From Aphrophora alni (lineage: Eukaryota > Arthropoda > Insecta > Hemiptera > Aphrophoridae), in NCBI GenBank assembly GCA_963513935.1, contig OY740768.1, forward strand, positions 22,691,177-22,755,176: DNA of 64,000 nt, read 5' to 3'. Each line of letters opens with the position of its first letter. Within the stretch, counting starts at the first letter, position 1. Below, piece after piece: positions 55,101 to 57,335 of the stretch. The position numbers and the translations under genes are program-made. The notes beneath the pieces are model-generated. The model was not told the DNA's origin and searched no databases. It saw nothing but the letters and a program-made list of their open reading frames with translations.

Positions 55101-57335
55101 GAAAATTTTTAGATTATGTCAAATGGTCGGTTTGGAGTTCTAAAGGTGGAATCAAAAACTGATGCAATGCTTAATTTAATTGACTATATTGTTCAAGGTT
55201 TTGATAAAATAAAAAAGTTGTAAGTATTTTGATTGATCTGTTCAAGGTTTTCGACTCAATAGATTTTTAATTAATGCTGAAGAAACTTGAACAAATTGAA
55301 TAAACACCTTTATTTTAGATAAACACTTATCTGTCCAACAGGACTCAATGCATACAGGTTACACGAAGGCCATCATATAAGGTCAAAATTAACTTTGGGG
55401 TTCCACGGGGCTCAGTCTTAGGACCTGTTTTATTTCTTTTACATATGAATGATTTATGTTCATATGTCTGTATTGATAATTTGGTTCAGATGACACAGCT
55501 ATTAGCAGAGGAGCAAAAAAAAATCCTCAAATCCTTGGACAAAAATCTTTTATTGAAGTCAACCAAAAATAATTTAACTGTCGATCTAAACAAAACAAAT
55601 TATTTAAACTTTAATTTAAATCAAAGAAATGGTTATCACAGACCAACTGTTATTTTAGGTGATAATAAAATATTAGTGGGTTCTGCTAAATTCCTAGGTT
55701 TGTTCATTGATAACAGACTAACTTCGGAATGTCATATAGACAGTATTTACAAAAAACTATGCTCTGGGATTTTTATACTAAGAAATTTTAGAAATTACTG
55801 TAACTTTTCCACAATGTTAATAACCTAGTATGGGCTTATACATCCTGACTTGAACTATGGAATCATATTATTATGGGGCGATTCATCAGTTCAAAAGCTC
55901 TTCCCACTACACACATAAAAAAAAAAACATAAATAACTGCTTCTTCACACTTCTGGCACGTATAAATAATTTAGGGACTTGTAGAAATGCTTTTTAGGAG
56001 GTGGGAGTATTGACACTTCCTAGTATGACATTTTTGAAGTAATATTGTACATTAAATACAAGCGCCATACTACTTTGAATAATGATGTACATGATTATGA
56101 TACCTGATTCAGAAGCTACTTACAGTAGCCCAGTAAGCACAGTACCAACACTGGCCCAGTAAGCACAAAAAGCTATCATCACAAGCAGTGTAGCATTAAA
56201 AATAAACTTCCAGACAGCTTTAAAAAAATTCCAAACTACAATACATTTAAGAATAGCCTAAGATGACTTTTGAAGTACAGGATTCTTTCATTCAGTGAAG
56301 GAGTTTATCAGCCAAAAGTACTGTTGAGATATTTCTGTGGCTACAACAGAAATGAATGTGTTAAGATTTCTTGTTTCTGATAATGATTTTTATTAATTTT
56401 AAATTGTTTGTGATTCGTTGAAATTGGTTTATAGTGATAATTTTTAATAGTTTTAATGTTGTTTGTTCTTTTTAGCTTAATTATCAATGAATTCATTTTT
56501 ACCTTCAAGTATCCAAATCGCTATCGAATAAAATAAAAATATAGGGTGCGCACCTACAGAATAATTGTGTTGCTTACTGTTGTGCTTTTATGTTGTTATG
56601 TAATTGTTTTAACGTATGACGACCTCACACGAGTGATTAAGATTCATTTAATGATGGATAGAAATCCCGAAATACGTCAGCCAAATTTGGAGGAAGTCAC
56701 ATGATGGTTCAAAAATAAAAAGGTATTGTACTTTAACGTTTATGTCAATAATTGTTTCATGGCATTTTTCTTTATCTTTGATGTGTCCTACAGAACTATG
56801 TACTGTTCTAAAAGACGAATAAAATACAAATACCAAACATTAACTGTTTAGTATAAAAATTTTACTAAATAATATAATACTTGATTTATTAAAGATGGAA
56901 AGAAATTAAGGTAATTCTGGTGCTATCTGAGATATTAAAAAAGCAGATCCTTAATTTAAATAAATAAAATAAAGGATTGGAAAGATTGAACCCTAAAACT
57001 ATCATCCTGTATAAAATAAAATTTACTTCCATTTTAGAAGTCAAAATATACATATCTTAACACCACTATTAAAAAAAAAAAAATTACTCAACATTAACTT
57101 ACAATCGTTCCAAGTTTTTTAAACCTTCAAACATTTCTCGGTTCAGGCGACGGATTTTGTTGCTTGATATGTCCCTGGAAAACAAAACCAAATATTGTTG
57201 TAATTAAACTTATCCATTATTAAGCATTCTACCTTATTATTATTTTATTTTTATGAAACTTACAATCGTTTAAGAGCTGTCATATTTTCAAATGCTCCAT
57301 TTTCAATTGAAGTAATGTGATTCTTGTTTAAATCC
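195..57335 (-). CDS. ADGRA: Adhesion GPCR subfamily A (GPR124/GPR125-like), 16 of its exons, 5' end outside window
   Basis: Sixteen exons with canonical acceptors and donors join in one open frame of about 1,238 codons. From the high-coordinate side the exons are 57264-57335, 57103-57174, 49655-49726, 47905-48133, 43144-43319, 40299-40435, 39323-39525, 19930-20085, 14407-14559, 12348-12500, 11316-11502, 10053-10299, 8307-8495, 5503-5607, 2040-3240 and 195-557. The domain order is LRRs, LRR C-cap, Ig, HormR, GAIN/GPS, 7TM, long tail, PDZ ligand. That order is diagnostic of ADGRA receptors: LRR-Ig-HormR together with a C-terminal ETSV. In vertebrates these plasma-membrane receptors act in Wnt/planar polarity signalling and bind DLG-type PDZ scaffolds through a similar C-terminus. 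The same role is inferred here. Signal peptide and LRR N-cap were not found and are expected beyond the right edge. Every exon phase matches its neighbour, which is strong support for the model. Confidence 0.93.
1022..1189 (+). pseudogene. LINE reverse-transcriptase ORF, C-terminal scrap
   Basis: Translated from 1022 the frame reads QHLQWFGHIVSMEE, then MPQRTLGKKEKGR, and ends SWE before a TAG. This is the familiar C-terminal signature of one group of insect LINEs (L-x-W-F-G-H-V-x-R-M, then a basic linker, a QxxEDM block and a W-E end). No upstream reverse transcriptase is present, so it is a 5'-truncated or decayed copy. Confidence 0.6.
1330..1890 (+). pseudogene. Decayed mariner transposase relic
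   Basis: A mariner-type helix-turn-helix block is readable near 1333-1485 (PREMYNLLKELYDNE, then QVYVWFSKFKERM). The C-terminal block appears near 1715-1860 (FPKIKSALKENSF, then SVEAAKAN and LTKELSEDDL). Stops and frame changes separate the pieces, and much of the catalytic core is missing. The stretch near 1540-1580 resembles 10,990-11,030, so both relics may belong to one family. Terminal inverted repeats were not found. Confidence 0.6.
2040..3240 (-). CDS. ADGRA: ADGRA exon 15: membrane helices 4-7 and proximal cytoplasmic tail
   Basis: Numbering from the Met at 3236, helix 4 is about residues 28-49 (VGLYLVGWGIALLICGLSG), helix 5 about 66-84, helix 6 about 148-168 and helix 7 about 178-204. 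C60 in extracellular loop 2 (KHCSLG) is the likely partner of the Cys at the top of helix 3 in the upstream exon. Loop 3 is long, about 60 residues. The tail carries two Cys after helix 7 (KPCCRSR), a possible palmitoylation site, and a proline run (VPPPPPPNK). The exon ends STEDQ at a phase 0 donor. Retention of the next intron would add only VIKF and a stop, giving a form without the PDZ ligand. Confidence 0.93.
3241..5502 (-). other. Intron 14: LINE-like tail and AT-rich DNA
   Basis: This intron separates the helix 3 and helix 4-7 exons. It holds a LINE-like 3' tail (listed separately). At 4475-4540 a poly-A run is followed by a small hairpin (AGCCATAG pairing with CTATATGGCT). From about 4560 to 5450 it is AT-rich DNA without a recognisable element. 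Confidence 0.7.
3330..3862 (+). repeat. Probable LINE 3' untranslated tail ending in (GATT)n
   Basis: The segment ends with ACAACAAATAAAATATTT followed by about five GATT/GATC units at 3843-3862. A polyadenylation-like hexamer followed by a short tandem repeat is the usual 3' end of several LINE clades. No coding part is visible, so the left limit and the class are uncertain. Confidence 0.4.
5503..5607 (-). CDS. ADGRA: ADGRA exon 14: membrane helix 3
   Basis: The exon lies between a TTTCAG acceptor at 5608-5609 and a GTAAGT donor at 5497-5502. It encodes LGIYQTEDMIVCQIIGLSIH and continues with YLSLCSLFWMAVSI. The Cys at the start of helix 3 is the conserved one that pairs with loop 2. It ends with two bases (AA) that join T of the next exon to give Asn before GMYKR. 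Confidence 0.93.
6308..7617 (+). mobile_element. Tc1/mariner element, DD41D-like spacing, broken transposase
   Basis: The element is 1,310 bp with imperfect terminal inverted repeats of about 28 bp: CGGTATGTGCTAAAACAAAC at the left and the complement of the right end, CAGTATGCGCCAAAATAAAC. It is flanked by TA on both sides (6306-6307 and 7618-7619), the expected Tc1/mariner target duplication. The transposase lies between the ends on the plus strand. The ends are well preserved, while the coding part has at least two frame breaks, so this copy is not autonomous. Confidence 0.85.
6509..7423 (+). pseudogene. Tc1/mariner transposase, frameshifted
   Basis: The N-terminal helix-turn-helix region (FVQQFRRTGSVLMQRKDYSG, then a second HTH near LNISNTTLRRMF) is followed by the catalytic motif WFSDECHV at about 6885-6910. 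After a break near 6950 come the second motif FQQDGATCHTA near 7178 and, in another frame, the third, SPDLTPPDAYVWG, near 7300. All three catalytic acidic residues can be read. The spacing between the second and third is about 41 residues if the frames are simply joined, which suggests the DD41D (rosa-like) group rather than classic DD34D mariner. Confidence 0.75.
8307..8495 (-). CDS. ADGRA: ADGRA exon 13: membrane helices 1 and 2
   Basis: The exon encodes helix 1 (YVGTFIGATCLVVATFTYVI) and then helix 2 (NTWLSISLLCLVF), joined by the short basic loop CYRSIQMCNKAKHSLA. The acceptor at 8496-8497 and donor GTAAGT at 8301-8306 are canonical. One base (A) completes the Arg codon begun in exon 12, and the exon ends in AG, completed to Ser by the next exon. 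Confidence 0.93.
8496..10052 (-). other. Intron 12
   Basis: This intron lies between the GPS and helix 1-2 exons. It includes a somewhat less AT-rich block at 8,690-8,960, possibly an old repeat, and a long (TA)n tract. No coding sequence is recognisable. Confidence 0.65.
9663..9718. repeat. (TA)n microsatellite, about 55 bp
   Basis: Uninterrupted TA dinucleotides. The length is probably polymorphic and prone to assembly error. Confidence 0.95.
10053..10299 (-). CDS. ADGRA: ADGRA exon 12: end of GAIN domain with degenerate GPS
   Basis: The exon encodes VGVDVGHLNDPVYIFLRPG, a long loop, PAWWDPVTSEWKEDGC and LVFKCQRLGYFALLQD. This aligns with a GPCR proteolysis site region (W-W-D, W...GC, F-x-C, then L-x-x-F-A-L-L). 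The usual HL-[S/T] cleavage tripeptide is RLG, and the first Cys of the GPS pattern is Ala (PAWWD). Self-cleavage is therefore unlikely. The exon starts with two bases (TT) that complete the G of exon 11 to Val and ends in AG. Confidence 0.92.
10929..10976. repeat. Perfect hairpin, 16-bp stem
   Basis: AAGAAAGTCTCTTAAT and its exact reverse complement ATTAAGAGACTTTCTT flank a loop of about 16 bases. It lies just upstream of a mariner relic on the plus strand and could be a remnant of a small foldback element. Confidence 0.8.
10985..11260 (+). pseudogene. Decayed mariner transposase scrap
   Basis: A readable block near 11,163-11,235 gives HPPNSADLAQYDFFVWK. This matches the mariner third-catalytic-residue region (HPPYSPDLAP-D-x-F-L-F). 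The stretch near 10,990-11,030 resembles 1,540-1,580, so it may be of the same family as the relic at 1.3-1.9 kb. Only the C-terminal part is left. Confidence 0.55.
11316..11502 (-). CDS. ADGRA: ADGRA exon 11: GAIN domain
   Basis: The exon encodes IVEASIQVPASLF and then AAASPQQLMVAMYDNGHLFP, ending SCVVGTKL in phase 1 at a GTAAGT donor (11310-11315). Joining G to TT of exon 12 gives GTKL-VGVDVGHLNDP, a smooth GAIN strand typical of ADGRA receptors. The acceptor AG is at 11503-11504. Confidence 0.92.
11503..12347 (-). other. Intron 10
   Basis: AT-rich intron DNA between two GAIN exons. I see no element or coding sequence in it. Confidence 0.7.
12348..12500 (-). CDS. ADGRA: ADGRA exon 10: GAIN domain
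   Basis: This phase 0-0 exon of 51 codons encodes ANMAVEEFRVTRENFFGLTC, then TWYSHD and LFNCFSTN, ending GTKEK. TTACAG acceptor and GTAACT donor. One potential N-glycosylation site (NST) lies in an extracellular position. Confidence 0.92.
12501..14406 (-). other. Intron 9, containing a mariner element
   Basis: 12,501-13,210 and 14,279-14,406 are AT-rich with nothing recognisable. The middle is occupied by the mariner at 13,213-14,276. Confidence 0.7.
13213..14276 (-). mobile_element. Mariner element with internal deletion and dead transposase
   Basis: It is 1,064 bp, flanked by TA (13,211-13,212 and 14,277-14,278). Terminal inverted repeats of about 30 bp begin CAAGGTTTGATAAAAAAC at the left and, as complement, CGAGGTCTGATGAAAAAG at the right. 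On the minus strand the frame 13,408-13,707 reads NIITGNEKWIMTW then KTQERTLFKIKYQGH. In the family the first catalytic motif is TGDExW; here the Asp is Asn. The copy is also shorter than a full mariner of about 1.3 kb. Confidence 0.75.
14407..14559 (-). CDS. ADGRA: ADGRA exon 9: GAIN domain, helical part
   Basis: This phase 0-0 exon of 51 codons encodes LAALLVDVVSGIMKQSRTVL, then VEAQKAASACSKLISAVETV and AQFTPPLQSHK. The pattern fits the helical subdomain of a GAIN domain. TATCAG acceptor at 14,560-14,561 and GTATTT donor. Confidence 0.92.
15295..15444. repeat. Two tandem 75-bp units inside the Tigger-like element
   Basis: Units 15,295-15,369 and 15,370-15,444 share most positions (AGC-GCGGCGATATCAAAC, then TATCCCATTGTCGG). 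On the minus strand each unit, 25 codons long, encodes an NGIPLSTK-FDIAAALV peptide. That explains the spurious repetitive reading frame seen there. Confidence 0.85.
15601..15840 (+). pseudogene. Tigger/pogo transposase N-terminus (CENP-B N HTH), truncated
   Basis: The frame begins MSELRKRKRLLVSFETRLSV, followed by LKRLDRGESVKKLCEEFNVGK, a CENP-B N-type (psq-like) helix-turn-helix with its basic lead. After about residue 41 the similarity ends and the frame runs into non-homologous sequence and the terminal repeat. It could make only a 79-residue DNA-binding fragment, if expressed at all. Confidence 0.7.
17934..19260 (+). mobile_element. Mariner element, full length but decayed
   Basis: It is about 1,327 bp with imperfect terminal repeats: CTAGGGCTGTTTAGAAAGTA at the left and, as complement, CGAGGGCTGTCCAGAAAGTA at the right. 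A TA precedes the left end (17,932-17,933); the base pair after the right end is TT, so that target copy has mutated or the boundary is off by a base. Length and gene position are those of a complete mariner. Confidence 0.78.
18098..19142 (+). pseudogene. Mariner (SETMAR-like) transposase pseudogene
   Basis: The start MCAAIENPATLKVHSLISF is followed by TGDKTWVKYINC (first catalytic Asp kept, near 18,560), KNARPHTANCIREFLDDFGL (near 18,846) and FDHPPYSPDLALSDYHLF (third Asp kept). The usual H-D-N around the second catalytic Asp reads QKN, so that Asp is Lys. Several stops and frame shifts lie between the blocks. The last block ends IEKLVQWYDKCINLNGDY, the normal mariner C-terminus. Confidence 0.8.
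19930..20085 (-). CDS. ADGRA: ADGRA exon 8: start of GAIN domain
   Basis: This phase 0-0 exon of 52 codons encodes LNLSSKGSVLESARRFHNFT, then SDTTKQFPDKMDIIFISATV and ends FVPKEKE. It follows the HormR exon directly in frame (...LEQFSK-LNLSS). Acceptor AG at 20,086-20,087 and GTATGA donor. Two potential N-glycosylation sites are visible (NLS, NFT). Confidence 0.92.
20830..21545 (-). mobile_element. Penelope-like element, 3' part with GIY-YIG endonuclease
   Basis: An open frame of about 180 codons runs on the minus strand from about 21,545 to the stop at 21,005. It includes DTKNCIYSIKCECDRQYIGE, then TPLNIRIKEHKN, AEHIWSENHKFNWEEAKI and ESNLYKRKIIEASYIK. These are the blocks of a GIY-YIG nuclease domain as found at the C-terminus of Penelope-like retroelements (C-IY-x-I-x-C, YIGET, R-x-EH, AEH). 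The frame then ends SPQGVVTCSRARKLN. A TGA precedes the preserved part and no reverse transcriptase is found upstream, so it is 5'-truncated. The tail 20,830-20,960 is non-coding. Confidence 0.75.
21729..21779. repeat. Poly-T run, 51 bases
   Basis: An uninterrupted T homopolymer, so its length in the assembly is unreliable. It lies between the Penelope scrap and the hAT relic and could be a retroposition tail in the minus orientation. Confidence 0.9.
21840..22480 (-). pseudogene. Decayed hAT transposase (ZBED5-like group)
   Basis: On the minus strand 22,460-22,210 reads SSYLNDDVIEENLLLCYPIT, GEVIRSYLYKK and then SHCYIHRQK. This matches the block of ZBED/SCAND-type hAT transposases with ENFLFCK...T-G-E-I, then TDG and the CxxHR region. 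Farther on, AHLNDLTTRVKEYFP (near 21,930) matches the hAT L-x-x-F-x-x-YFP block. Frame breaks and stops are frequent. No terminal repeats were found. Confidence 0.5.
23676..24117 (+). repeat. 5' LTR of outer BEL/Pao element (442 bp)
   Basis: Begins TGTTACGTATTAG and ends ATTACCGAACA. Compared by eye with its partner it shows about four substitutions and one single-base indel, roughly 1% divergence, so the insertion is fairly recent but not new. Confidence 0.93.
24802..26310 (+). pseudogene. Outer BEL: Gag and start of protease, ending at an in-frame amber
   Basis: The reading frame starts MAKSLAVVKARMENAF. Residues about 110-300 form the conserved BEL/Pao Gag region (RLPKLELKRFSGD, then WVSFINLFESSI). 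From about residue 357 come Cys/His knuckles CFVCHKTDHKVYTC, CSSCLGNHNLNDC and CFNCHKRHHSLLHF. The retroviral-type protease begins with the active-site ALVDSGSQSC near residue 490. A TAG at 26,308-26,310 interrupts the frame, which simply continues on the other side. In this family Gag and Pol are normally one polyprotein (as in the inner element), so this is best read as a nonsense mutation. Programmed readthrough is a less likely alternative. Confidence 0.85.
26311..29420 (+). pseudogene. Outer BEL: protease, reverse transcriptase, RNase H, degraded Pol with integrase deleted
   Basis: In frame with Gag, 26,311-27,783 gives the rest of the protease region and the reverse transcriptase, with CTVFDASSKTSNGFSLNNIL, FSCDIRQMYRQI and the catalytic FVDDIIAGG near 27,505. 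Near 27,775 the frame shifts by one (27,755-28,042: REVLSVIAQIYDPCGFLSP), and near 28,010 it shifts again into 28,008-29,420 (LHGFSDASENGYAAVLF, RNase H). A zinc-binding segment (HSGAQLTQSLLAQRVW, then CVVCFRHK) follows. It jumps straight to the DUF5641-type end (GKWNVPTDNLRIGDLVLV), so the integrase catalytic core is missing; the join is near 29,105. Confidence 0.88.
29549..29983 (+). repeat. 3' LTR of outer BEL/Pao element, main part (435 bp)
   Basis: Matches 23,676-24,111. The last six bases of this LTR (CGAACA) are found at 36,789-36,794 after the inserted element. Its bases ATTAC at 29,979-29,983 are the left copy of the inner element's target duplication. Confidence 0.93.
29984..30849 (+). 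repeat. 5' LTR of inner BEL/Pao element (866 bp)
   Basis: Begins TGTTGCGTAAATATTACG and ends CCCGTACA. It differs from the 3' copy at about two places (an A/C near 30,100 and a T/G near 30,200), as compared by eye. A short reading frame of 77 codons lies in each copy but is not a gene. Confidence 0.95.
31314..35369 (+). CDS. Inner BEL/Pao Gag-protease-RT-RNase H polyprotein, 1,351 aa
   Basis: One uninterrupted frame from the first Met. Gag spans about residues 1-340 (KLTLPSFSGVISTWSSFYNT near 145). Three Cys/His knuckles follow near 355-425 (CSFCKRNGHRIYKC, CINCLSTGHTVTNC, CKTCNQSHHTLLHF). The aspartic protease has ALIDSGSQTSI near 515. Reverse transcriptase has VVFDGSSKTTSGFSLND, FSCDVRQMYRQI and the catalytic YVDD near 922. 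RNase H starts near 1,090 (LHGFCDASEQGYAAIVYL). The frame ends QLPIDNNIS soon after the position where the outer element still has its zinc-binding segment. The zinc-binding domain, integrase and DUF5641 end are absent. A new copy from this element would therefore need integrase from elsewhere. Confidence 0.93.
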   Translation: MFKMRFNAFQRQAKLILVRLTSLNNRVQDLSTKVASSSLTLIHEKKLLEYLEVINKLSADFESYVDRATSVEDITDAQIEEVSTLQDEVSQLTIDSKTQIRVLIPNLGNSTDLNVSALSHHSEHDNAVKPLVKLPKLTLPSFSGVISTWSSFYNTFNATIHQNESLSQIDKFNYLLNCLHDEPLALIRNIPLSHENYRIAFDLLCNRYQNPRRLISHHIYKIIDMPNIDHPSLKSFRQFLDVFQENSQALKILNFDINQELTLLSILLRKLDATTRKRFEDRRSVEHLMPTIKELITFLEHECVHFEDALTSESGVKNLTISKPTTSKQVVTFKKPGTQPNRNVCFASPVNDYQCSFCKRNGHRIYKCQDFQFLSPFKRLDFIKTQRHCINCLSTGHTVTNCPNKLRCKTCNQSHHTLLHFDVIKTDSKNNQSKPQTPSRLYTENKIKPLIPQKASTSWTGYTSTKGHLVSHHNKTLSNTSMYLQKSNTVTVLSTIKLKLTSNKNKFQLATALIDSGSQTSIITSACAFNLGLYIQPSCIQLNGISTLRTAIKGFTKVNLSTLDGNLINANHPVIVLDNIASNLPNWEVTPELRSKLKNLKLADYEFNYPNKIDFLIGADLYGQILTGQHLILGPNLPTAIGTIFGFSLIGPTQSRIITYNPRSLLLTNELNLNQVLQKFWEIEEPPIISKTSYDDLECEQHYINHISRDDSGRYVAALPFKSDPTLLGNSYDVAKRRFFSLEKTLNSKPQLKPAYIEFMDDYISKGHMTLVDDSILNQSNYFLPHHCVIKEHSSSTKLRVVFDGSSKTTSGFSLNDTLYCGPKLQSEIPDIIFQFRRFNTVFSCDVRQMYRQINIAPDDRRFQLILWRSDSTKPLEIYKLNTVTYGVKTAPYLAIRTLQQLVQDEGHNFPLASQVIKSNIYVDDIVTGSHDVPSALTLQKELISFLEKGHFQLRKWSSNAPELLSTVPETHREKPLYFKSPDQPLFSILGLKWTPGDDAFSYTINITNHVYTKRSILSVIAHLYDPCGWLSPITFHAKCIIQLLWSIGVDWDDKLPEHIVRTWTTLIKDMPALEKIKIPRNFNLHNAQDIQLHGFCDASEQGYAAIVYLRITEHNSTPKTHILIAKSKVAPLKRISLPRLELCGAHLLAKLMHYCTNLISPFHNINFIHCWTDSSVTLAWIKTPSYRLKTYVANRVSQIQDWVSSENWFHVPSQHNPGDCATRPLSPSAFVNHPLWWSGPIWLKYPPNKWPKSPHQVMDILPETRDSPLHIGIVSTTPEWDLLYRYSNWTTLKRILALMLIFINNCSKKQKRFGSLTVTELQHAETKIIKLIQHSNFSDEIQLPIDNNIS
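35370..35917 (+). other. Inner BEL: non-coding 3' internal region
   Basis: 548 bases without coding potential replace the missing integrase region. They include an A16 run near 35,425 and end just before the 3' LTR with AAGGCCGGGACTA. The outer element has a similar context (AAGGCCCCCTGTA) at the same place, which probably marks the polypurine/plus-strand priming area. Confidence 0.6.
35918..36783 (+). repeat. 3' LTR of inner BEL/Pao element (866 bp)
   Basis: Same length as the 5' copy and nearly identical. Followed by ATTAC and then CGAACA, the broken-off end of the outer element's LTR. Confidence 0.95.
37081..37133. repeat. (TA)n microsatellite, about 50 bp
   Basis: A TA dinucleotide tract with one CA interruption near its left end. 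Confidence 0.9.
38332..38520 (-). repeat. Possible tRNA-like SINE
   Basis: Read on the minus strand, a segment ending in a poly-A (the T run at 38,330-38,347) contains TGGCTGAAGTA, which resembles a Pol III A box, and farther on GATCCCAACC, an imperfect B box. Spacing and tail fit a SINE, but the B box has a mismatch and no target duplication was identified. Confidence 0.35.
38811..39178. mobile_element. hAT-type MITE with 8-bp target duplication
   Basis: It is 368 bp, bounded by CAGTGCCGGATT at the left and its reverse complement AATCCGGCACTG at the right (one base offset inside). The 8-bp direct repeat GGAAGGTT lies on both sides (38,803-38,810 and 39,179-39,186). An 8-bp duplication and CAGxG ends are typical of hAT elements. 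The ends are G/C-rich with internal palindromes (GGGGCTCCGGCCCC). No transposase is present. It sits only 145 bp downstream of the HormR exon. Confidence 0.88.
39323..39525 (-). CDS. ADGRA: ADGRA exon 7: hormone-receptor (HormR) domain
   Basis: The exon encodes TRDNKGVYNWPKTVISNTVE, then LQCAIE, YTCSDEGNWQDLDTSSCPYF and ends RVLEQFSK. The G-x-Y-x-WP-x-T opening, the three Cys and G-x-W are the HormR signature. Acceptor at 39,526-39,527 and GTCAGT donor. Two leading bases (CA) complete the G of exon 6 to Ala. Confidence 0.93.
39526..40298 (-). other. Intron 6
   Basis: Very AT-rich, with a run of (A)n and ATA/ATAA units near 39,880-39,925. No element recognised. Confidence 0.7.
40299..40435 (-). 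CDS. ADGRA: ADGRA exon 6: second half of Ig domain
   Basis: The exon encodes LLLIDAIHTNHSGEWNCLLV, then SSQGNHSNSISVIVISNHTQ and ends YCPLT. The pattern D-A-x...SGEWNC carries the second Ig Cys (D-x-G-x-Y-x-C variant). Several NHS/NHT-type glycosylation sites are visible. Phase 2 start and phase 1 end match its neighbours. Confidence 0.92.
40945..41313. repeat. Foldback / MITE with 127-bp inverted arms
   Basis: Arms 40,945-41,071 and 41,187-41,313 are reverse complements with about five mismatches (96%). The outer ends are AACATACCAC and GTGGTATGTT. The loop of 115 bp has smaller inverted repeats (CAGTGAA with TTCACTG). No transposase is present and a target duplication is not clear. In the receptor pre-mRNA it would form a long hairpin. 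Confidence 0.9.
41401..41471. repeat. Two 36-bp direct units
   Basis: CACACTTGAAAC is followed by AAGTTCT-CTGTTA in both units, which start at 41,401 and 41,437. They lie just right of the foldback and may belong to the same unknown element. A weaker repeat of period about 107 follows at 41,585 and 41,692 (GAATATTG-ATTGT-ATCCA). Confidence 0.75.
43144..43319 (-). CDS. ADGRA: ADGRA exon 5: first half of Ig domain
   Basis: The exon encodes VVFEGDSLRLQCRAVDISPE, then VVVWSWAGLDPSDVFQQ and ends KDSGLVE plus AG. The E-G-D-S-L-x-L-x-C...W pattern is an I-set Ig strand B to C, carrying the first Ig Cys. Acceptor AG at 43,320-43,321 and GTATTG donor. Confidence 0.92.
44961..45004. repeat. 22-bp tandem duplication
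   Basis: TATTTTTGTATCACTTGTTATC is present twice, head to tail, without mismatches. Confidence 0.9.
45541..46296. mobile_element. Degraded Tigger-like MITE
   Basis: Left end TTTCTTTAATCCCGCACGGTCGG pairs imperfectly with the complement of the right end, CAGTAAACTTCCTCTAATCCGG followed by TACGGTCTGGCATG. TA follows the right end (46,297-46,298). The TAATCCG-type ends resemble those of the Tigger derivative at 61.9 kb (CTCTAATCCG). The left limit is approximate. Inside only short AT-rich sequence and no transposase. Confidence 0.5.
46743..46949. mobile_element. Small G/C-rich MITE-like element of unknown class
   Basis: AACAGCCCTAAGAAGGCACTT at 46,743-46,763 is, with one mismatch, the reverse complement of 46,929-46,949. 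The 207-bp unit is much richer in G/C than the surroundings. No clear target duplication and no coding potential, so the class is open. Confidence 0.6.
47905..48133 (-). CDS. ADGRA: ADGRA exon 4: last LRR and LRR C-terminal cap
   Basis: The exon encodes DLSSNPLICDCSLWWVLEWV, then CSGPPSLRGQPLRKL and SHCDW, ending IELRPDQNQ. NP-x-x-CDC-x-L-W-x-L-x-W is the classic LRR C-cap start, with two further Cys closing it. GTAAAC donor and phase 0 end. Confidence 0.94.
48134..49654 (-). other. Intron 3
   Basis: 48,540-48,700 is less AT-rich and 49,020-49,280 has the look of an old transposon 3' region, but neither can be assigned. A 30-base stretch near 49,424-49,455 (GTGTTTTGTTTATCCCTTATA) recurs at 50,297-50,320, so a dispersed repeat is present. 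Confidence 0.6.
49655..49726 (-). CDS. ADGRA: ADGRA exon 3: one LRR (72 bp)
   Basis: The exon encodes KLNQNFISQIREGTFDALIS and ends LKQ. It is one 24-residue leucine-rich repeat. TTTCAG-type acceptor and GTAAGT donor. It starts with one completing base (G) and ends with two (AT), the same phase as the other two LRR exons. Confidence 0.93.
51100..56560 (+). mobile_element. Outer LINE (CR1/Jockey-type), decayed, interrupted by a second LINE
   Basis: ORF1 remains at 51,112-51,700: VIIVGNNHARKIANKL and, after a stop, CFGDTNDT then SFHSERLAEL. These resemble the SGNH esterase-like domain (GDSH, GGTND, HL blocks) carried by ORF1 of some CR1-group LINEs. ORF2 begins near 51,900 with an endonuclease (LFIVHQNTQYAIYKIYILNL), is cut at about 52,376, and resumes near 54,312 (IDNVIPNIPSISDHYAQ). 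The reverse transcriptase follows: GVPRGSVLGPVLF near 55,397 and FGSDDTAI near 55,480. Several frame breaks. Ends are approximate; the 3' end is near CGAATAAAATAAAAATATAG. Confidence 0.75.
52377..54311 (+). mobile_element. Inner LINE (I/R1-like, RNase H bearing) with deleted RT core
   Basis: Inserted in the endonuclease region of the outer LINE. A short ORF1 remnant lies at 52,475-52,744. The apurinic-type endonuclease starts near 52,970 (IIFLQWNARGLTRKGHELKQ, then ACIQESWL). The linker (ATVWKNFRATEGK) and the beginning of the reverse transcriptase (LQSTTPGADLKHNEMLKHLP) follow up to 53,657. The catalytic core is missing. After 53,658 the frame resumes at an RNase H end (GNEEADKIARTAL) and the C-terminal Cys-His block (CTRCGQRSESLEHVILEC, 53,970-54,030). 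It ends with a short non-coding tail containing AAGAAGTAAGAAGTAAG. Confidence 0.8.
57103..57174 (-). CDS. ADGRA: ADGRA exon 2 of this window: one LRR (72 bp)
   Basis: The exon encodes DISSNKIRRLNREMFEGLKN and ends LER. Acceptor TTCCAG and donor GTAAGT. One 24-residue repeat, same phases as the other LRR exons. Confidence 0.93.
57175..57263 (-). other. Short intron 1 of the window (89 bp)
   Basis: The shortest intron of the gene, free of repeats, with GTAAGT and TTCCAG ends. Confidence 0.9.
57264..57335 (-). CDS. ADGRA: ADGRA first exon in window: one LRR (72 bp)
   Basis: The exon encodes DLNKNHITSIENGAFENMTA and ends LKR. It begins with one base (G) after TTGCAG, so at least one more LRR exon of the same phase must lie upstream at higher coordinates. 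It was not found between here and 64,000. Confidence 0.92.

Larger units (their letters stand above)
49727..57102 (-). other. Intron 2, holding a LINE within a LINE
   Basis: 51,050-56,560 is occupied by the two retrotransposons listed below. 49,730-51,050 and 56,560-57,100 are AT-rich intron with nothing recognised, apart from a dispersed repeat near 50,297-50,320. Confidence 0.7.
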
